This document shows, in pieces, positions 39,901 to 49,300 of a stretch of DNA of 64,000 nt (the first letter of the stretch is position 1; every line of letters starts with the position of its first letter). Below the pieces are notes generated by a model. That model searched no databases, was not told the DNA's origin, and saw nothing but the letters and a program-made list of their open reading frames with translations. The stretch is from Foliamicus sp963666765 (GTDB lineage Bacteria; Pseudomonadota; Gammaproteobacteria; Steroidobacterales; Foliamicaceae): the NCBI GenBank assembly GCA_963666765.1, contig OY762933.1:1674001-1738000 (forward strand), in the 5' to 3' direction. A program made the position numbers and the translations under genes.

Positions 39901-42900
39901 CGTAACCTGCAATACCCTGAGCCTCGTTGACAGGAACCGTGGCGGTGTCGTCAATGGAATTCAGGGTGGCGGCGGCGTTGTCCGCGTTCACCACGCTGAT
40001 GATTTGCACCGACTTGATGGCGAACAGATGGTCTGGAATGTCCTGATCCCCGTCGGTGACCGTGAACGTCGCCACCCGCTGCTCGCCCGAGCCCTCGTTG
40101 TAGCTCCCTCTCGCGTCATTGGCCTTGGGATCGCTGTTGTCGCCCACAAGGATGCCGCCCTCCGCATCGGAATGGGCCACGTTGATGTTGAACGAAGCGG
40201 ATGCCGATTCGCCATCTTCATCGGTGGCCGTAACCGTCACGCGATGAACGCCCCGGCCGGGAAGCACGTCTTTCACGTTGGTGATCTTGCCGGTCTTCTC
40301 GTCAATCTGAACCCACGAGGCGCCGGATATCGAATAGGTCAGGCTGTCGCCGGCGGCTATGTCCTGGTCCGTGAAGGCCGGGAAGTCATCGTCTGCGGTG
40401 CCCTGTGTCTCCAGTAAAACGCTGAGCAAGGCGCCCGCATTCACATCGTCGGCTTCCAGGTCGTCGTTCACGGTGACCCACCAGTTGCCGATCGCGCCCG
40501 CCTTGGGGGCGTCGTTCCGATCGTGGACAACGATGGTGAACGTCTCAGTGTCCGTAAAGCCCTTGTACTTTGGCGCTCCAAGAGCCCGTGCAACGGCCGA
40601 GTTCTGCTCCCCGTTCAGGTCCGTGGCCCGAACCGTTACCTCGACCACGCCGTTCTCACTCAGGTGCTCGTGATCCAGAGACTCGCCTGCCTTGAGCGCC
40701 AGCCATACGCCCTGATCGTTAGTCTGGATCTCGAAGCGGGAGTCGCCCACCACCTCAATCAGGTGCTGGCCGTTCGGGTGACTGAAATGGTCCTGGTCGT
40801 CCACGGTGATCCTGCCGAGCACGATGCCGGAGTCGTCATTCTCGTACACCTCGACTTCGACGATCGAGTCCCCGCTGTCGTCCAGCAGGTTGATGCCGGT
40901 AACCGGGTCGTTGAGATCGTCCACGACCACATGGAACGTGGTCCGGGCGGATGCGCCATCGCCGTCCCTTCCGGTGAGGGTGACCTCGTGTGCGCCCGCG
41001 CTTTCGGGGCCCGTTGTGGGCGGCGTGCCGCGCAGATGACCCATGACCACCTCGTTGCCGTTGTCGTCGGTGGTGTATTCCACCGCCAGACTCAGCCAGG
41101 ACGGATTGCCGCTCAACTCCCAGCGCACGACGGCGTCGCCGTCATCCGGGTCGCTGAACAGGTTGGTCAGATCGAACGTTTCGTCGACGATCTTGCCTGC
41201 GGAGGCGGCCACGTTCGGGACCGAGCCGACCGCAGTCGGATTCTCGTTCATGTCGTTGACCGCGATGGTGACCGTGACCGGTGCGGATTCGTAGGTCCCG
41301 TCGGTGGCGGTCACTGTGAGCGTCACCTCGTCTTCGGCCTCGTGGTCCAGGCTCATCCCGTCCTTGAGCTTCAGCAGGCCGTCAACCACTTCGAACCGCG
41401 AGTCGCTCACGTTGAAGGTGATGTCGTCGCCCTGCGGGTCCTCGGAATCCACCACGCTCACGGAGGCGCCCGCCTCGTTCTCGTCCACGCTCGGATTGGC
41501 CGTGCGCAAAACGGGGGTCGAGGGCGCTTCTTCGATGTTCGCGACCGTAACCGTAACGTCGGTCGTGCCCTCGGCGCCCTGCGAGTCGGCCACGGTGACG
41601 GTAACCGTCACGCTGGCGGCGTCCTCATAGTCCAGGCTTGCGTCGTCCTTGAGCTTCAGCCACCAGCCGCCCTCGGCGTCCTGCTTGACCTCAAAGTCGC
41701 TGTTCTCGTCCACGGACGGCGTCCAGGTGTCGCCGTCGTCCGGGTCTTCAACCACGATCTCGCCGATCAGCGCGCCCGCCACGTTCTCTTCAACGCTCGA
41801 GGACGCTTCCATGCCGTCCGGGGCGGTGCCGTCCTGCACCATGACGCTCGGGGCTTCGTTCAGATCGGTGACGATCACCGTGGCCACGGCGCTGGCCATG
41901 TTGCCGGCGCTGTCCGTGAAGGTCACGGTGACATCAATCGTGCCGTCCGTCGCCGCCTCATGGTCCAGCGAGGCGTCGGCCTTCAGCGCCAGCCAAAGAC
42001 CGCCTTCGGGGTCGAGCTTGACCTCAAAGTGGTCGTTGTCCACCGAAGTGGCCATCATGCCGTCGCGGCCCGTCAGCATCGCGGCGTCGGCCGCGTCCGG
42101 ATCGCTGATCTCGATCAGCGCCAGCGGCGGCAGGTCCGCGCCCATCGCGTTCTCGGCCACCGTCAGGCTGGACTCGACATCCAGCACCGGAACGGTCGCA
42201 CCGCCGGTAATGGTTACCGAGGGAGACTCGTTCACGTCCGTGGCCGTCACCGTCACGTCGGCGCTGGCCGAAAGGCCGGCCGCGTCGGTTACCGTCACGG
42301 TAACCGTGACTTCACTCTCGCTCTCGAAGTCCAGGCTCTCGCCGTCCTTGAGCTTGACCCACCAGCCGCCTACATCGTCCTGCTTGGCTTCAAAGCGCTC
42401 GTCGCTGACTTCCAGCGTATGGCTGTCGCCGGCATCCGGATCGCTGAGCAGAATCTCGCCCACGGGCACGCCCGCAGCGTTCTCATAGATCGTCGAAGCC
42501 GCGGTCATGCCGTCCGGCGTCTCGCCGTCGGCAATCGATATGCTCGGAGCCTCGTTGACGTTGGTGACTTCAACCGTCACCACGGACGTGGAGGCGTTGC
42601 CGGCCGGATCGGAAGCGGAGAGCGTCACATCGACCGAGGCGCCCTCCTCGTGATCCAGGCTCTCGCCGTCCTTGAGCTTAAGGACCAGACCGCCCGTGAT
42701 CTCGAAGCGCTCGTCATCCACCGAGTAGCTGATGTCATCACCCTCAGGATCGGTGCTGTCAGCCAGGGAAGTAACGACGGCGCCTGCCGTGTTCTCGGCG
42801 ATGCTGAAAGAACCGTCGCGCACTTCAGGTGCGGATGGCGCTTCGTCGACATTGTTGGCCGTGACGGTCACATCGGTGCTGGCCGAAAGGCCGCCCGCGT

Positions 42901-43630
42901 CCGTAACGGTGACTGTAACCGTGACCGAATCTTCGCTCTCGAAGTCCAGGCTCTCGCCGTCCTTGAGCTTCAGCCACCAGCCGCCGGCGGCGTCCTGCGC
43001 GGCCTCGAAGCGGTCGTCGCTGGCCTCAAGCGTATGCGTGTCGCCCGCATCCGGGTCGCTCAAAGTGATCTCGCCCACCGGCACGCCCGCCGCGTTCTCA
43101 TCAATGGTGGAAACGGCGTCCACACCGTCCGGCGTGGCGCCGTCGGCCACCGAAATGCTCGGGGCCTCGTTGACATCGTTGATCGACACGCTGACGGTAT
43201 GGGTGGCGGACTCGCCATCGCCGCTGGCCGTAATCGTGACCTCGATCGGAGAGGTGTCCGACTCGAAGTCCAGGGCCGTTCCGGACGCGAGCTTGAGGTT
43301 GCCGTCGGCGATCTCGAAGCGGTCGTCATCAACCGTAACGTCGCTGGCGTTCTCCGTCGCTACCGAAGTAACCACGCCGCCATCGGCGTTCTCGTCCACG
43401 GAACCTTCTGCGTCCGCCGTAATGACCGCATCCGCCGGAGGCGGAGGAGGCGGAGGTGGAGGTGGCGGTGGCGTCGGCCTTTGCGACCCGCCGCCTCCGC
43501 AGGCGTCCAGCGCGAGCGCGAGCGCGGGCAGAATGAGAATATCCGCGCGTGACGGATTTTCCCGACGCCGGCGTATCGCCCTTTCAAGGCGTGCCTGCAA
43601 GAGTTGAATTACGGTTCCTGACTTAGACAT
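36995..43630 (-). CDS. giant cadherin-repeat surface protein (putative type I-secreted adhesin)
   Basis: 2211 residues. The N-terminus is basic, then has a hydrophobic stretch ILILPALALALDACGGGG (Cys44, a poor lipobox) and a poly-Pro run (51-65). At least ten cadherin-like domains of about 100 residues follow, joined by Ca-binding linkers such as NDVNEAPSIS (151-160), TDVNESPSVT, NDMNENPTAV and HDRNDAPKAG; many contain DRFE and LDFES/LDHE motifs. Later domains are Ig-like (YTWYSGDE type). The last 85 residues are Asp/Thr/Pro-rich and end LLEDYLLIIDDGLDIV, which could be an uncleaved type I signal. No RTX nonapeptide array was seen. AAGGAGG lies 8 nt before ATG. Confidence 0.85.
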   Translation of the reverse strand: MSKSGTVIQLLQARLERAIRRRRENPSRADILILPALALALDACGGGGSQRPTPPPPPPPPPPPPADAVITADAEGSVDENADGGVVTSVATENASDVTVDDDRFEIADGNLKLASGTALDFESDTSPIEVTITASGDGESATHTVSVSINDVNEAPSISVADGATPDGVDAVSTIDENAAGVPVGEITLSDPDAGDTHTLEASDDRFEAAQDAAGGWWLKLKDGESLDFESEDSVTVTVTVTDAGGLSASTDVTVTANNVDEAPSAPEVRDGSFSIAENTAGAVVTSLADSTDPEGDDISYSVDDERFEITGGLVLKLKDGESLDHEEGASVDVTLSASDPAGNASTSVVTVEVTNVNEAPSISIADGETPDGMTAASTIYENAAGVPVGEILLSDPDAGDSHTLEVSDERFEAKQDDVGGWWVKLKDGESLDFESESEVTVTVTVTDAAGLSASADVTVTATDVNESPSVTITGGATVPVLDVESSLTVAENAMGADLPPLALIEISDPDAADAAMLTGRDGMMATSVDNDHFEVKLDPEGGLWLALKADASLDHEAATDGTIDVTVTFTDSAGNMASAVATVIVTDLNEAPSVMVQDGTAPDGMEASSSVEENVAGALIGEIVVEDPDDGDTWTPSVDENSDFEVKQDAEGGWWLKLKDDASLDYEDAASVTVTVTVADSQGAEGTTDVTVTVANIEEAPSTPVLRTANPSVDENEAGASVSVVDSEDPQGDDITFNVSDSRFEVVDGLLKLKDGMSLDHEAEDEVTLTVTATDGTYESAPVTVTIAVNDMNENPTAVGSVPNVAASAGKIVDETFDLTNLFSDPDDGDAVVRWELSGNPSWLSLAVEYTTDDNGNEVVMGHLRGTPPTTGPESAGAHEVTLTGRDGDGASARTTFHVVVDDLNDPVTGINLLDDSGDSIVEVEVYENDDSGIVLGRITVDDQDHFSHPNGQHLIEVVGDSRFEIQTNDQGVWLALKAGESLDHEHLSENGVVEVTVRATDLNGEQNSAVARALGAPKYKGFTDTETFTIVVHDRNDAPKAGAIGNWWVTVNDDLEADDVNAGALLSVLLETQGTADDDFPAFTDQDIAAGDSLTYSISGASWVQIDEKTGKITNVKDVLPGRGVHRVTVTATDEDGESASASFNINVAHSDAEGGILVGDNSDPKANDARGSYNEGSGEQRVATFTVTDGDQDIPDHLFAIKSVQIISVVNADNAAATLNSIDDTATVPVNEAQGIAGYGGAFRLSDPIKSGNTWTYHIYARDTDPRGSVNTLDRLNHETVEDITITVRVTDGTGATDTAEIDIDINNVNEAPTVVSATGANPTGIMTVANRTVNQSEDNKVVLYINLESFWTDDATDSDDLIFGASSSASWIKILHGPGEWDDITKGPDGNTGGGDDLTWGTPGGTDVGRTVGTDPGTTDAMVVIVEIDRTDRDTQGDRGSFTLTARDAGGATGSVTANLVVTDENEAIVSTDDSPAVTISGSTREGGVLRASFNENRDPDLAGDQSAAIVLYTWYSGDETTQDTAIQTGTSNELTLTQANVGNYIRVQVTYYEVFSSEFVSNTGGVTVEDVTERAVSNTPNDGVGAFTITAGANTLTAAAVVQDGDYGSAGVPAANITYSWQVSANGVGGWRTAPGDGDADSNPATYVVDDGEGQFYRAVATYDADGTGAGTDTESVYSHAVRVADLKDVANDGAPLGSTETPAALAPSGNPFPGGTLSVSERGLSSVQWQVQRGTNWVDIPGATGDLSVTSALAGSTVRALATYDSTDPNNPGVTAIVASNTAEIGGQAAGTATPTAIKDYTVEGSVMGTGHARTNTANAGDGVLSGHTVTITDTVDLRSLFEDPDTARLSFTAVSTTPSISGGATANGAYVAQVASGVLVLDLSSGELTYVSDQLRNHDGDSADGAGNVLNLDITASDRAPDGTLRNSVANTFGDVMIRINVAPTDITFTAGTASADSPLIDADFNGSESLLGGTVIEVTLNEEVGATGTEILAILDVLDQNFVRHAFGTHDVTVSGDDRFIITHSDNSVLGDSDSNGSTWELRLKPGAKFDFETDGRDLDATVDSDGDGIMTNDKQIMLTFAATDGGGLSTPTPNAALGYAAIRVVVTLVNDDTDDRARPGPTETPGLKDDEGSTGTPDADDTADDNDGTDDDSETDGGDPTPPPPGMSLGLIEDFVESMGYGEQDLLEDYLLIIDDGLDIV

Positions 43631-43993
43631 GAGCCTGCCTCCTTACCGAGCAAGTTCAATTGGTTGAAATGTGGTCGAGCCCTCCCGGGCAGAATGACGC
43701 AATAGTATATCTCTGCGGCCCGTCAAGCAAGCCATCGAGAGAATTATAGAGCACACACCTTCCGTATGTATAACTGAAAAAGTGGGTGACTCTGCACTTC
43801 CCCGGAACGGGGCTCCAAAATCGATCACACCGGTTTGTCGCTTCACCCGACTAACCGGCCCTGCGGCCGAGTGAGTGTTGCATTTTCCCCCCGATCACCG
43901 GAATTCCAGATGGCCTTCCAGGATCACTTTGGTTTCGTTGGCACGATTCTACACGAAAAAACCGCGCAAGTAATTTCCTTTTGTCAGATATTT
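43631..43993. other. 363-bp intergenic region between ychF and the giant gene
   Basis: No coding sequence or structural RNA recognised. It should hold the giant gene's promoter: on the minus strand TATAAT (43748-43743) and TATACT with TTGACG further upstream occur, but no pair has proper 16-18 bp spacing. On the ychF side, a run of six T follows GCGCGG with no clear stem. Confidence 0.4.
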
Positions 43994-45025
43994 TCATCCC
44001 GCCCGGAATCGCAGCACATCGCCGTCGCGCACTTCGTAGTCGCGTCCCTTCAGAGCGGGAGCGGATTGCGGGGTGTTGCTGAATGCGCGCCAGGGGGTGG
44101 TTTCGGCGCGCACGAATCGCTGCTGGAAATCGGTGTGCACGCGGCCGGCGGCGTGCCAGGCCGTGTGGCCTTGCGGGAGCAGCCAGGCGCGGGCCTCGGA
44201 GGGGCCCGCGGTGAAGAAGGTGTTGAGGTTCAGAAGCTGCCGTAACGCCTGCATGAAGCGCTCGAGGACCTGGTCCGGGAGGCCGAGTCCCGCGCGCAGG
44301 TCCTGCTGCTCGCTTTCGGGCATCGCCGCGAGTTCGGACTCGAGTTCGGCGGTGACGCGAACGGCGGGTTTGCGCTGCTTTGCGGCATATTTTTCGGCCT
44401 GGTCGGCGGGGCCGCCCTGTTCGAGGTGCTCTTCGGCGACGTTGAGCGCGTAGAGCGTGGGCATTGCGGTGAGGAGCGGGATGTCCGGAAGGGAGGGCGG
44501 GGTGCTGCCCTTTCCCAGGTGGTCGTACAGGGCTTGCAGTTCTTCCACGCGCTTTTTGAGGTCGGGGTGGCCGGACTTGGCGCGGCGGCGGGCGGAGTCC
44601 AGGGCGCGTTCTGTTGTGGCGAGATCGGCCAGCATCAGCTCGGTGTTGACGGTTTCAGCGTCATCGACCGGGTCGACGGCGCCGGAAACATGGGCGATGC
44701 GCTTCGATTCGAAGCAGCGCAGCACGTGCACCGCGGCGTCGGCCTCGCGCACCTGGGCAAGAAAGCGGTTGCCCAGGCCCTCGCCGCGCGATGCGCCCTT
44801 CACCAGGCCGGCCACGTCCACCAGCTCCAGCGTGGACTGGACTTTTCGCCGCATTCCGGAGGCTTCGGCCACGGCGTCCAGGCGGGGATCGGGGATGGGC
44901 ACCCGCGCGACGTTCGGGTCGATGGTGCAGAAGGGGCGGTTCTCGGTAGGGACCTCTGCGGCCGCCAGTGCGTTGAACAGCGTGGACTTGCCGACGTTCG
45001 GCAGGCCGATGATCGCGGCTTTCAC
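43994..45025 (-). CDS. ychF: redox-regulated ATPase YchF (Obg-like)
   Basis: 343 residues, slightly shorter than the usual 363. G1 GLPNVGKSTLFNAL at residue 7, then FCTIDPNVARVPIPD, G3 DVAGLVKGASRGEGLGNRFL, a coiled-coil insertion, and the C-terminal TGS-like domain (LNTFFTAGPSEARAWLLPQG, HTDFQQRFVRAE, DGDVLRFRAG). It binds ATP and the ribosome. GTG start overlaps the pth stop (GTGA), the standard pth-ychF pairing. Confidence 0.95.
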   Translation of the reverse strand: MKAAIIGLPNVGKSTLFNALAAAEVPTENRPFCTIDPNVARVPIPDPRLDAVAEASGMRRKVQSTLELVDVAGLVKGASRGEGLGNRFLAQVREADAAVHVLRCFESKRIAHVSGAVDPVDDAETVNTELMLADLATTERALDSARRRAKSGHPDLKKRVEELQALYDHLGKGSTPPSLPDIPLLTAMPTLYALNVAEEHLEQGGPADQAEKYAAKQRKPAVRVTAELESELAAMPESEQQDLRAGLGLPDQVLERFMQALRQLLNLNTFFTAGPSEARAWLLPQGHTAWHAAGRVHTDFQQRFVRAETTPWRAFSNTPQSAPALKGRDYEVRDGDVLRFRAG

Positions 45026-45648
45026 CGGGAAGTCCCGGGGGAGGACGGGACGTCCTCGCTCCCGGGGGTGTGGAGTTGGGTCATGGCGAACTGCAGGCCT
45101 TTCTTGTACAGCGTGTCGAAGGCATGCAAGGCGTCCTGCATGGCTTCGTCGATGGCCTTGCCTTCGCCGGCCGTGGGTTTGGACAGTACATAAGGAGTAA
45201 CGCGGTCCCTGTCGCCGGGGTGGCCCACGCCGAGGCGCAGGCGCAGGAAGTCCGGGCCGCAGTGGCGGATCACGTCGCGCAGGCCGTTGTGGCCGCCGTG
45301 GCCGCCGCCGCTCTTCAGACGCGCGGCGCCGGGGGGCAGGTCGAGATCATCGTGCACGATCAGGGCGCGGTCCGCGTCGAGCTTGAAGAAATCCAGGACG
45401 GCGCGCACCGCCTGGCCGCTGGAGTTCATCCAGGACCTGGGCTTGAGCAGCAGCACCTGCGCTTCGTCGCGGCGCGCGATGGACGCGGCGGCCCCCAGGC
45501 GCGAGCGGTGGACGAATTCGGGCGCCGACCAGTGGCCGGCGAGCAGATCCAGGAACCGGAAACCGGCGTTGTGCCGGTGGTGAGCGTGGTCGGGGCCCGG
45601 ATTGCCCAGGCCGATGACCAGGTCGGGAGGGGATTCAGTCCCCGCCAG
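45022..45648 (-). CDS. pth: peptidyl-tRNA hydrolase, with non-canonical start
   Basis: 208 residues if started at CTG 45648. Pth signatures: DLVIGLGNPGPDHAHHRHNAGF (read in parts: GLGNPGP, RHNAGF with catalytic His), KPRSWMNSSG, HDDLDLPPGAARLKSGGGHGGHNGLR. No ATG/GTG/TTG lies before GLGNPG in frame; ATT (45654) or CTG (45648) are the only initiator-like codons, both inside the end of rplY. The first ATG (45456) would remove the active site. The C-terminal ~14 residues (GSEDVPSSPGTSR) come from a palindromic repeat. It recycles peptidyl-tRNA in the cytoplasm. Confidence 0.85.
   Translation of the reverse strand: MAGTESPPDLVIGLGNPGPDHAHHRHNAGFRFLDLLAGHWSAPEFVHRSRLGAAASIARRDEAQVLLLKPRSWMNSSGQAVRAVLDFFKLDADRALIVHDDLDLPPGAARLKSGGGHGGHNGLRDVIRHCGPDFLRLRLGVGHPGDRDRVTPYVLSKPTAGEGKAIDEAMQDALHAFDTLYKKGLQFAMTQLHTPGSEDVPSSPGTSR
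45026..45068. repeat. palindromic repeat forming the 3' end of pth
   Basis: CCCGGGGGAGGACGGGACGTCCTCGCTCCCGGGG-type hairpins (core GAGGACGGGACGTCCTC). It encodes the last codons of pth and abuts the ychF start. Confidence 0.65.
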
Positions 45649-46330
45649 AGGAATCCTCGTCGGCCGCGGCCTCGCCCTCGCCTTCGCCCTCGCCCTCGCC
45701 CTCGGCCTCTTCGTCGAGCAGCTCTTCGTCCTCTTCCACTTCGTCCACCTCGGCGATGCGCCGCAGGTGGATGGAAACCACCGGGTGGTCGGTGGCGCCG
45801 TGAATGCGCTCGTTCACGGTGACGCCTTCCGGCAGGTCGAGGTCGGACAGGTGCAGCATGGCGTCCAACTCCATCTCGGCGAGATCGACTTCGATCTGCT
45901 CCGGCAGGTCTTTCGGCAGGCAGATGATGTTCAGTTCGCTCAGGAGGTGGGAGACGCTGCCGCCCATCTTCACTCCCGGCGACTCCTCGGCGTTGAGCAG
46001 GCTGATGGGCACGACCATGCGGATGGTCTCCTCGTCGCGCACCCGCTGCAGGTCGATGTGCAGGACTGTGTTGCGCGCCGGGTGGCGCTGCACGTCCTTG
46101 ACGATGGCCGGCTGCGACTTGTCGCCGACGCGCACGTTCAGAACCCGCGAGCGGAATGTGGGGTCCTCAAGGCTGCGGTTGAGCACCTCGGAGGAGAAGG
46201 ACAGCATGCGCGGGGGGCGCCCGGCGCCGTACAGCACCGCGGGCGCCCGGCCGTCGCGGCGGGCGCGGCGCGCGGAACGCTTGCCACCGCCGTCGCGGAG
46301 CTCGCCCTGAAGATCGATCATGGTTGCCAT
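45635..46330 (-). CDS. rplY: 50S ribosomal protein L25 (Ctc/TL5 form)
   Basis: 231 residues, the long two-domain form. N-terminal 5S-rRNA-binding domain (RDGRAPAVLYGAGRPPRM, VQRHPARNTVLHIDLQRV), then the TL5 beta domain with DLPEQIEVDLAEMELDAMLHLSDL. The acidic tail has Glu/Asp runs and five Glu-Gly repeats, encoded by a short GC-rich tandem repeat. Its 3' end overlaps the start of pth. Confidence 0.95.
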   Translation of the reverse strand: MATMIDLQGELRDGGGKRSARRARRDGRAPAVLYGAGRPPRMLSFSSEVLNRSLEDPTFRSRVLNVRVGDKSQPAIVKDVQRHPARNTVLHIDLQRVRDEETIRMVVPISLLNAEESPGVKMGGSVSHLLSELNIICLPKDLPEQIEVDLAEMELDAMLHLSDLDLPEGVTVNERIHGATDHPVVSIHLRRIAEVDEVEEDEELLDEEAEGEGEGEGEGEAAADEDSSGGD

Positions 46331-46355
46331 GGCGGGGCGGGATTTTACTGTAGTT

Positions 46356-49300
46356 CTAGGGTGTGGAGGTGGCTGTCGTGGCGGGCTGGCGCTTGCGCAG
46401 CGCCTGCACGGCGCGGGTCACGGCGTTGAGCGGGCGGGTGCGGCCGGCCAGCATGGCGTAGAAGCACGGCACGATATACAGGGTAAGCACCACGGAGACC
46501 AGCACGCCGAACAGCACCACCACGCCGATCGAGCGGCGGGCCTCGGTGCCGGCGCCCGCGCCCACAATCAGCGGGATGGAGCCGCCGATGGTGCACAAGC
46601 TGGTCATCAGCACCGGTCGCAGGCGCGTGGTGGCGCCTTCCAGCACCGCCTGGACCACCGACAGACCGCGGTCGCGGAGCTGGTTGGAGAACTCCACGAT
46701 CAATATGCCGTTCTTGGCCGCCAGGCCGATCAGCATGATGCAGCCGGTGAGGCTGAACACGTTGAGCGTACCTCCGGACACGTTAAGCCCCAGCATGCCG
46801 CCGGTCAGCGCCAGCGGCACGGTGAGCAGGATGATGAACGGATGGATGAAACTCTCGAACTGGGCCGCCAGGACAAGGAAGCAGATCAAGAGCGCCAGCA
46901 GGAAGCTGAAGTAGATCTGGCCGCTGGACTCCTTGTATTCACGCGACTCGCCATCGTATTGCACGCTCAGGGACTCGTCGTCGATTTCCTCCTCGATCAC
47001 CATCTCGATGTAGTCCAGCGCCTCGCCCAGCGAGTAGCCGGGCATGATGTTTCCGGACAGCTTGATGGCGCGGCGGCGGTTGAAGCGCGACAGCTGGCGC
47101 GGACCGGAGCTTTCCTCCAGGCGCACCAGGCTGGCCAGCGGCACCAGGCCGCTGGAAATGGACCGCACGTAGATGTTGTTGAGGTCCTGCGGCGTGACCC
47201 GGTCTTCTTCGGAGGCCTGCAGGACCACGTTGTATTCCTCGCCGCGGTCGATGAAAGTGGTGACGCGGCGCGAACCGAGCATGGTCTGCAGCGTCTCGCC
47301 CACGTCGCGCAGCGACACGCCGAGGTCGGTGGCGCGGGCGCGGTCCACCGTTACCTTGATCTGCGGCTTGGTCTCGTAGTAGTCCGAGTTCATGTTGACG
47401 ATGTTCGGGTTCTCGCGCACCCGGTCGAGGACGCGGTCGCGCCATTCGGCCAGCTGGTCGTATTCATTGCCGCGCAGCACCACCTGCACCGGCTGGCCCC
47501 CGCCCATGTTCAGGCTCGGCGGCAGGAACACGAAGGCCCGCACGCCCGGCAGGGCCGCCAGCGGACCGCGCAGCATGCCGGCGATTTCCGGCGATGACAT
47601 CTCGCGGTCGGAGCGCGGCTCAAGCGGCGAGTAGATGAACGCGGAGCTCACGTCGCCGCCGGCGCCCCAGCCTCCGGTGCGCAGGATGATCCGCCGGACC
47701 TCGCCCCGATCGACCCAGGGCATCACGATGTCTTCGATCTGGCTGAGCTGCCCGTCCATGTAGTCCAGGCTGGCGCCTTCGGGGCCGCGCGCCATCATGA
47801 TGATCATGCCGCGGTCTTCGGTGGGCGTGTATTCCTGGTCGAGCCGGTCGAACAGGTACCAGCCGACGCCGGAAACGCCCAGCACCAGCACGATGGCCAG
47901 CCAGGGCGCGCGCAGGGCGCGGGTCATGCCCTTGCGGTAGCCGCCGGCCAGGGAGCGGAAGACGGCGCCGCGCTTGCGTCCGCGGGTCGAGGATGTCACC
48001 TTTTCCTGGGTACGCATCATGCGCGAGCACAGCATCGGCACCAGGGTCAGGGCCACCACGGAGGAGAACACCACGGCGGCCGCCAGGGTGATGCCGAACT
48101 CGCCGAAGATCACGCCGATGCGCCCGGGAGCGAGCGCCACCGGCAGGAAAACGGAAACCAGCACCACGGTGGTGGCGATGACGGCAAAGGCGATCTGCTT
48201 GCTGCCGTCGATGGCCGCCAGCAGCGGCGGGCTGCCCTGCTCGCGGTGGCGCACGATGTTCTCCAGCACCACGATGGCGTCGTCAACGACCAGGCCGATG
48301 GCCAGCACCGCGGCCAGCAGGGTCAGCGTGTTGATCGTGTAGCCCAGGATCGCCAGCACCATGGCGGCGGCGATGATCGAAACTGGGATGGTGAGCCCGG
48401 GAATCAGCGTGGCGCGCCAGGAACTCAAAAACAGCAGCATCACGAACAGCACCACGCCAAGCGCGATCGCCAGGGCCTTGAACACCTCGCGCATGGACTC
48501 GCCGACGAACTCGGAGAAGTCCACGTTCACGTCCACGGAAATGTCGTCCGGCAGCGAGCCCTGAAGGCGTTCCACGTCTTCCTTGACCCGCTGGTTGACG
48601 GCCACGATGTTGGCCTGGGCCTGCGGGACTATTCCCAGGCTCACGCCGGCCTGGCGATTCGAGCGGGCGATGGAGCGCATGTTCTCGGGTTCGAGCCGGA
48701 TGTCCGCCACCTCGTTCAGGCGCACGAAGCGCCCGGACGCGCCGCGGCCGATCACCAGGGCGCCGAATTCCTCGGGCGTGTCCAGCCCCGTGATGGCGCG
48801 CAGGGTGAACTCGCGGTCCACCGACTCGATGCGGCCGGCCGGCAGTTCCACGTTCTCGCTGCGCAGGGTGCGTTCAACGTCCTGCACGGTCAGGCCGCGG
48901 GCGGCCAGCGCCTCGCGGTCCAGCCACACGCGCATTGCCGGGCGGCGGCCGCCGGACAGGCGAATGGCCGCGACGCCCTCGATGGAACTCAGGCGGTCGA
49001 CCAGACTGCGCTCGGCGAAGTCGGTGATGGCCATGACCGAGCGGACATCGCTGGCCACGTCCACGTACATGGTCGCGTCCATCATGTTGTCCTGCTTGGT
49101 GATCTGTGGCGGGTCGGCCTCTTCGGGCAGGGCCCGCAGCACGCGCGCCACGCGTTCGCGCGCGTCGTTGGCGGCGGCATCGATGTCGCGGTCCAGCCCG
49201 AACTCCATGGTGATGGTGGAGCGTTCGTCCTGGCTGCGGGAGGTCATCTTGACCACGCCGGGAAGGCCGGCCACCTGGTCCTCGATCACCTGGGTGATGC

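Noticed and set aside
40523..43552. 1009-codon open frame on the plus strand
   Set aside because: It is the antisense of the cadherin-repeat gene. It encodes a His/Arg/Val-rich product without domains, and the minus-strand frame has clear cadherin linkers, a ribosome site and a terminator.
36995..43630. RTX toxin
   Set aside because: Asp/Gly-rich segments occur, but there is no tandem GGxGxDxux nonapeptide array; the repeats are cadherin/Ig-like.
43631..43993. tRNA or small RNA gene next to ychF/pth
   Set aside because: No cloverleaf or T-loop sequence (GTTCRA) in a suitable position, and no strong terminator pair.
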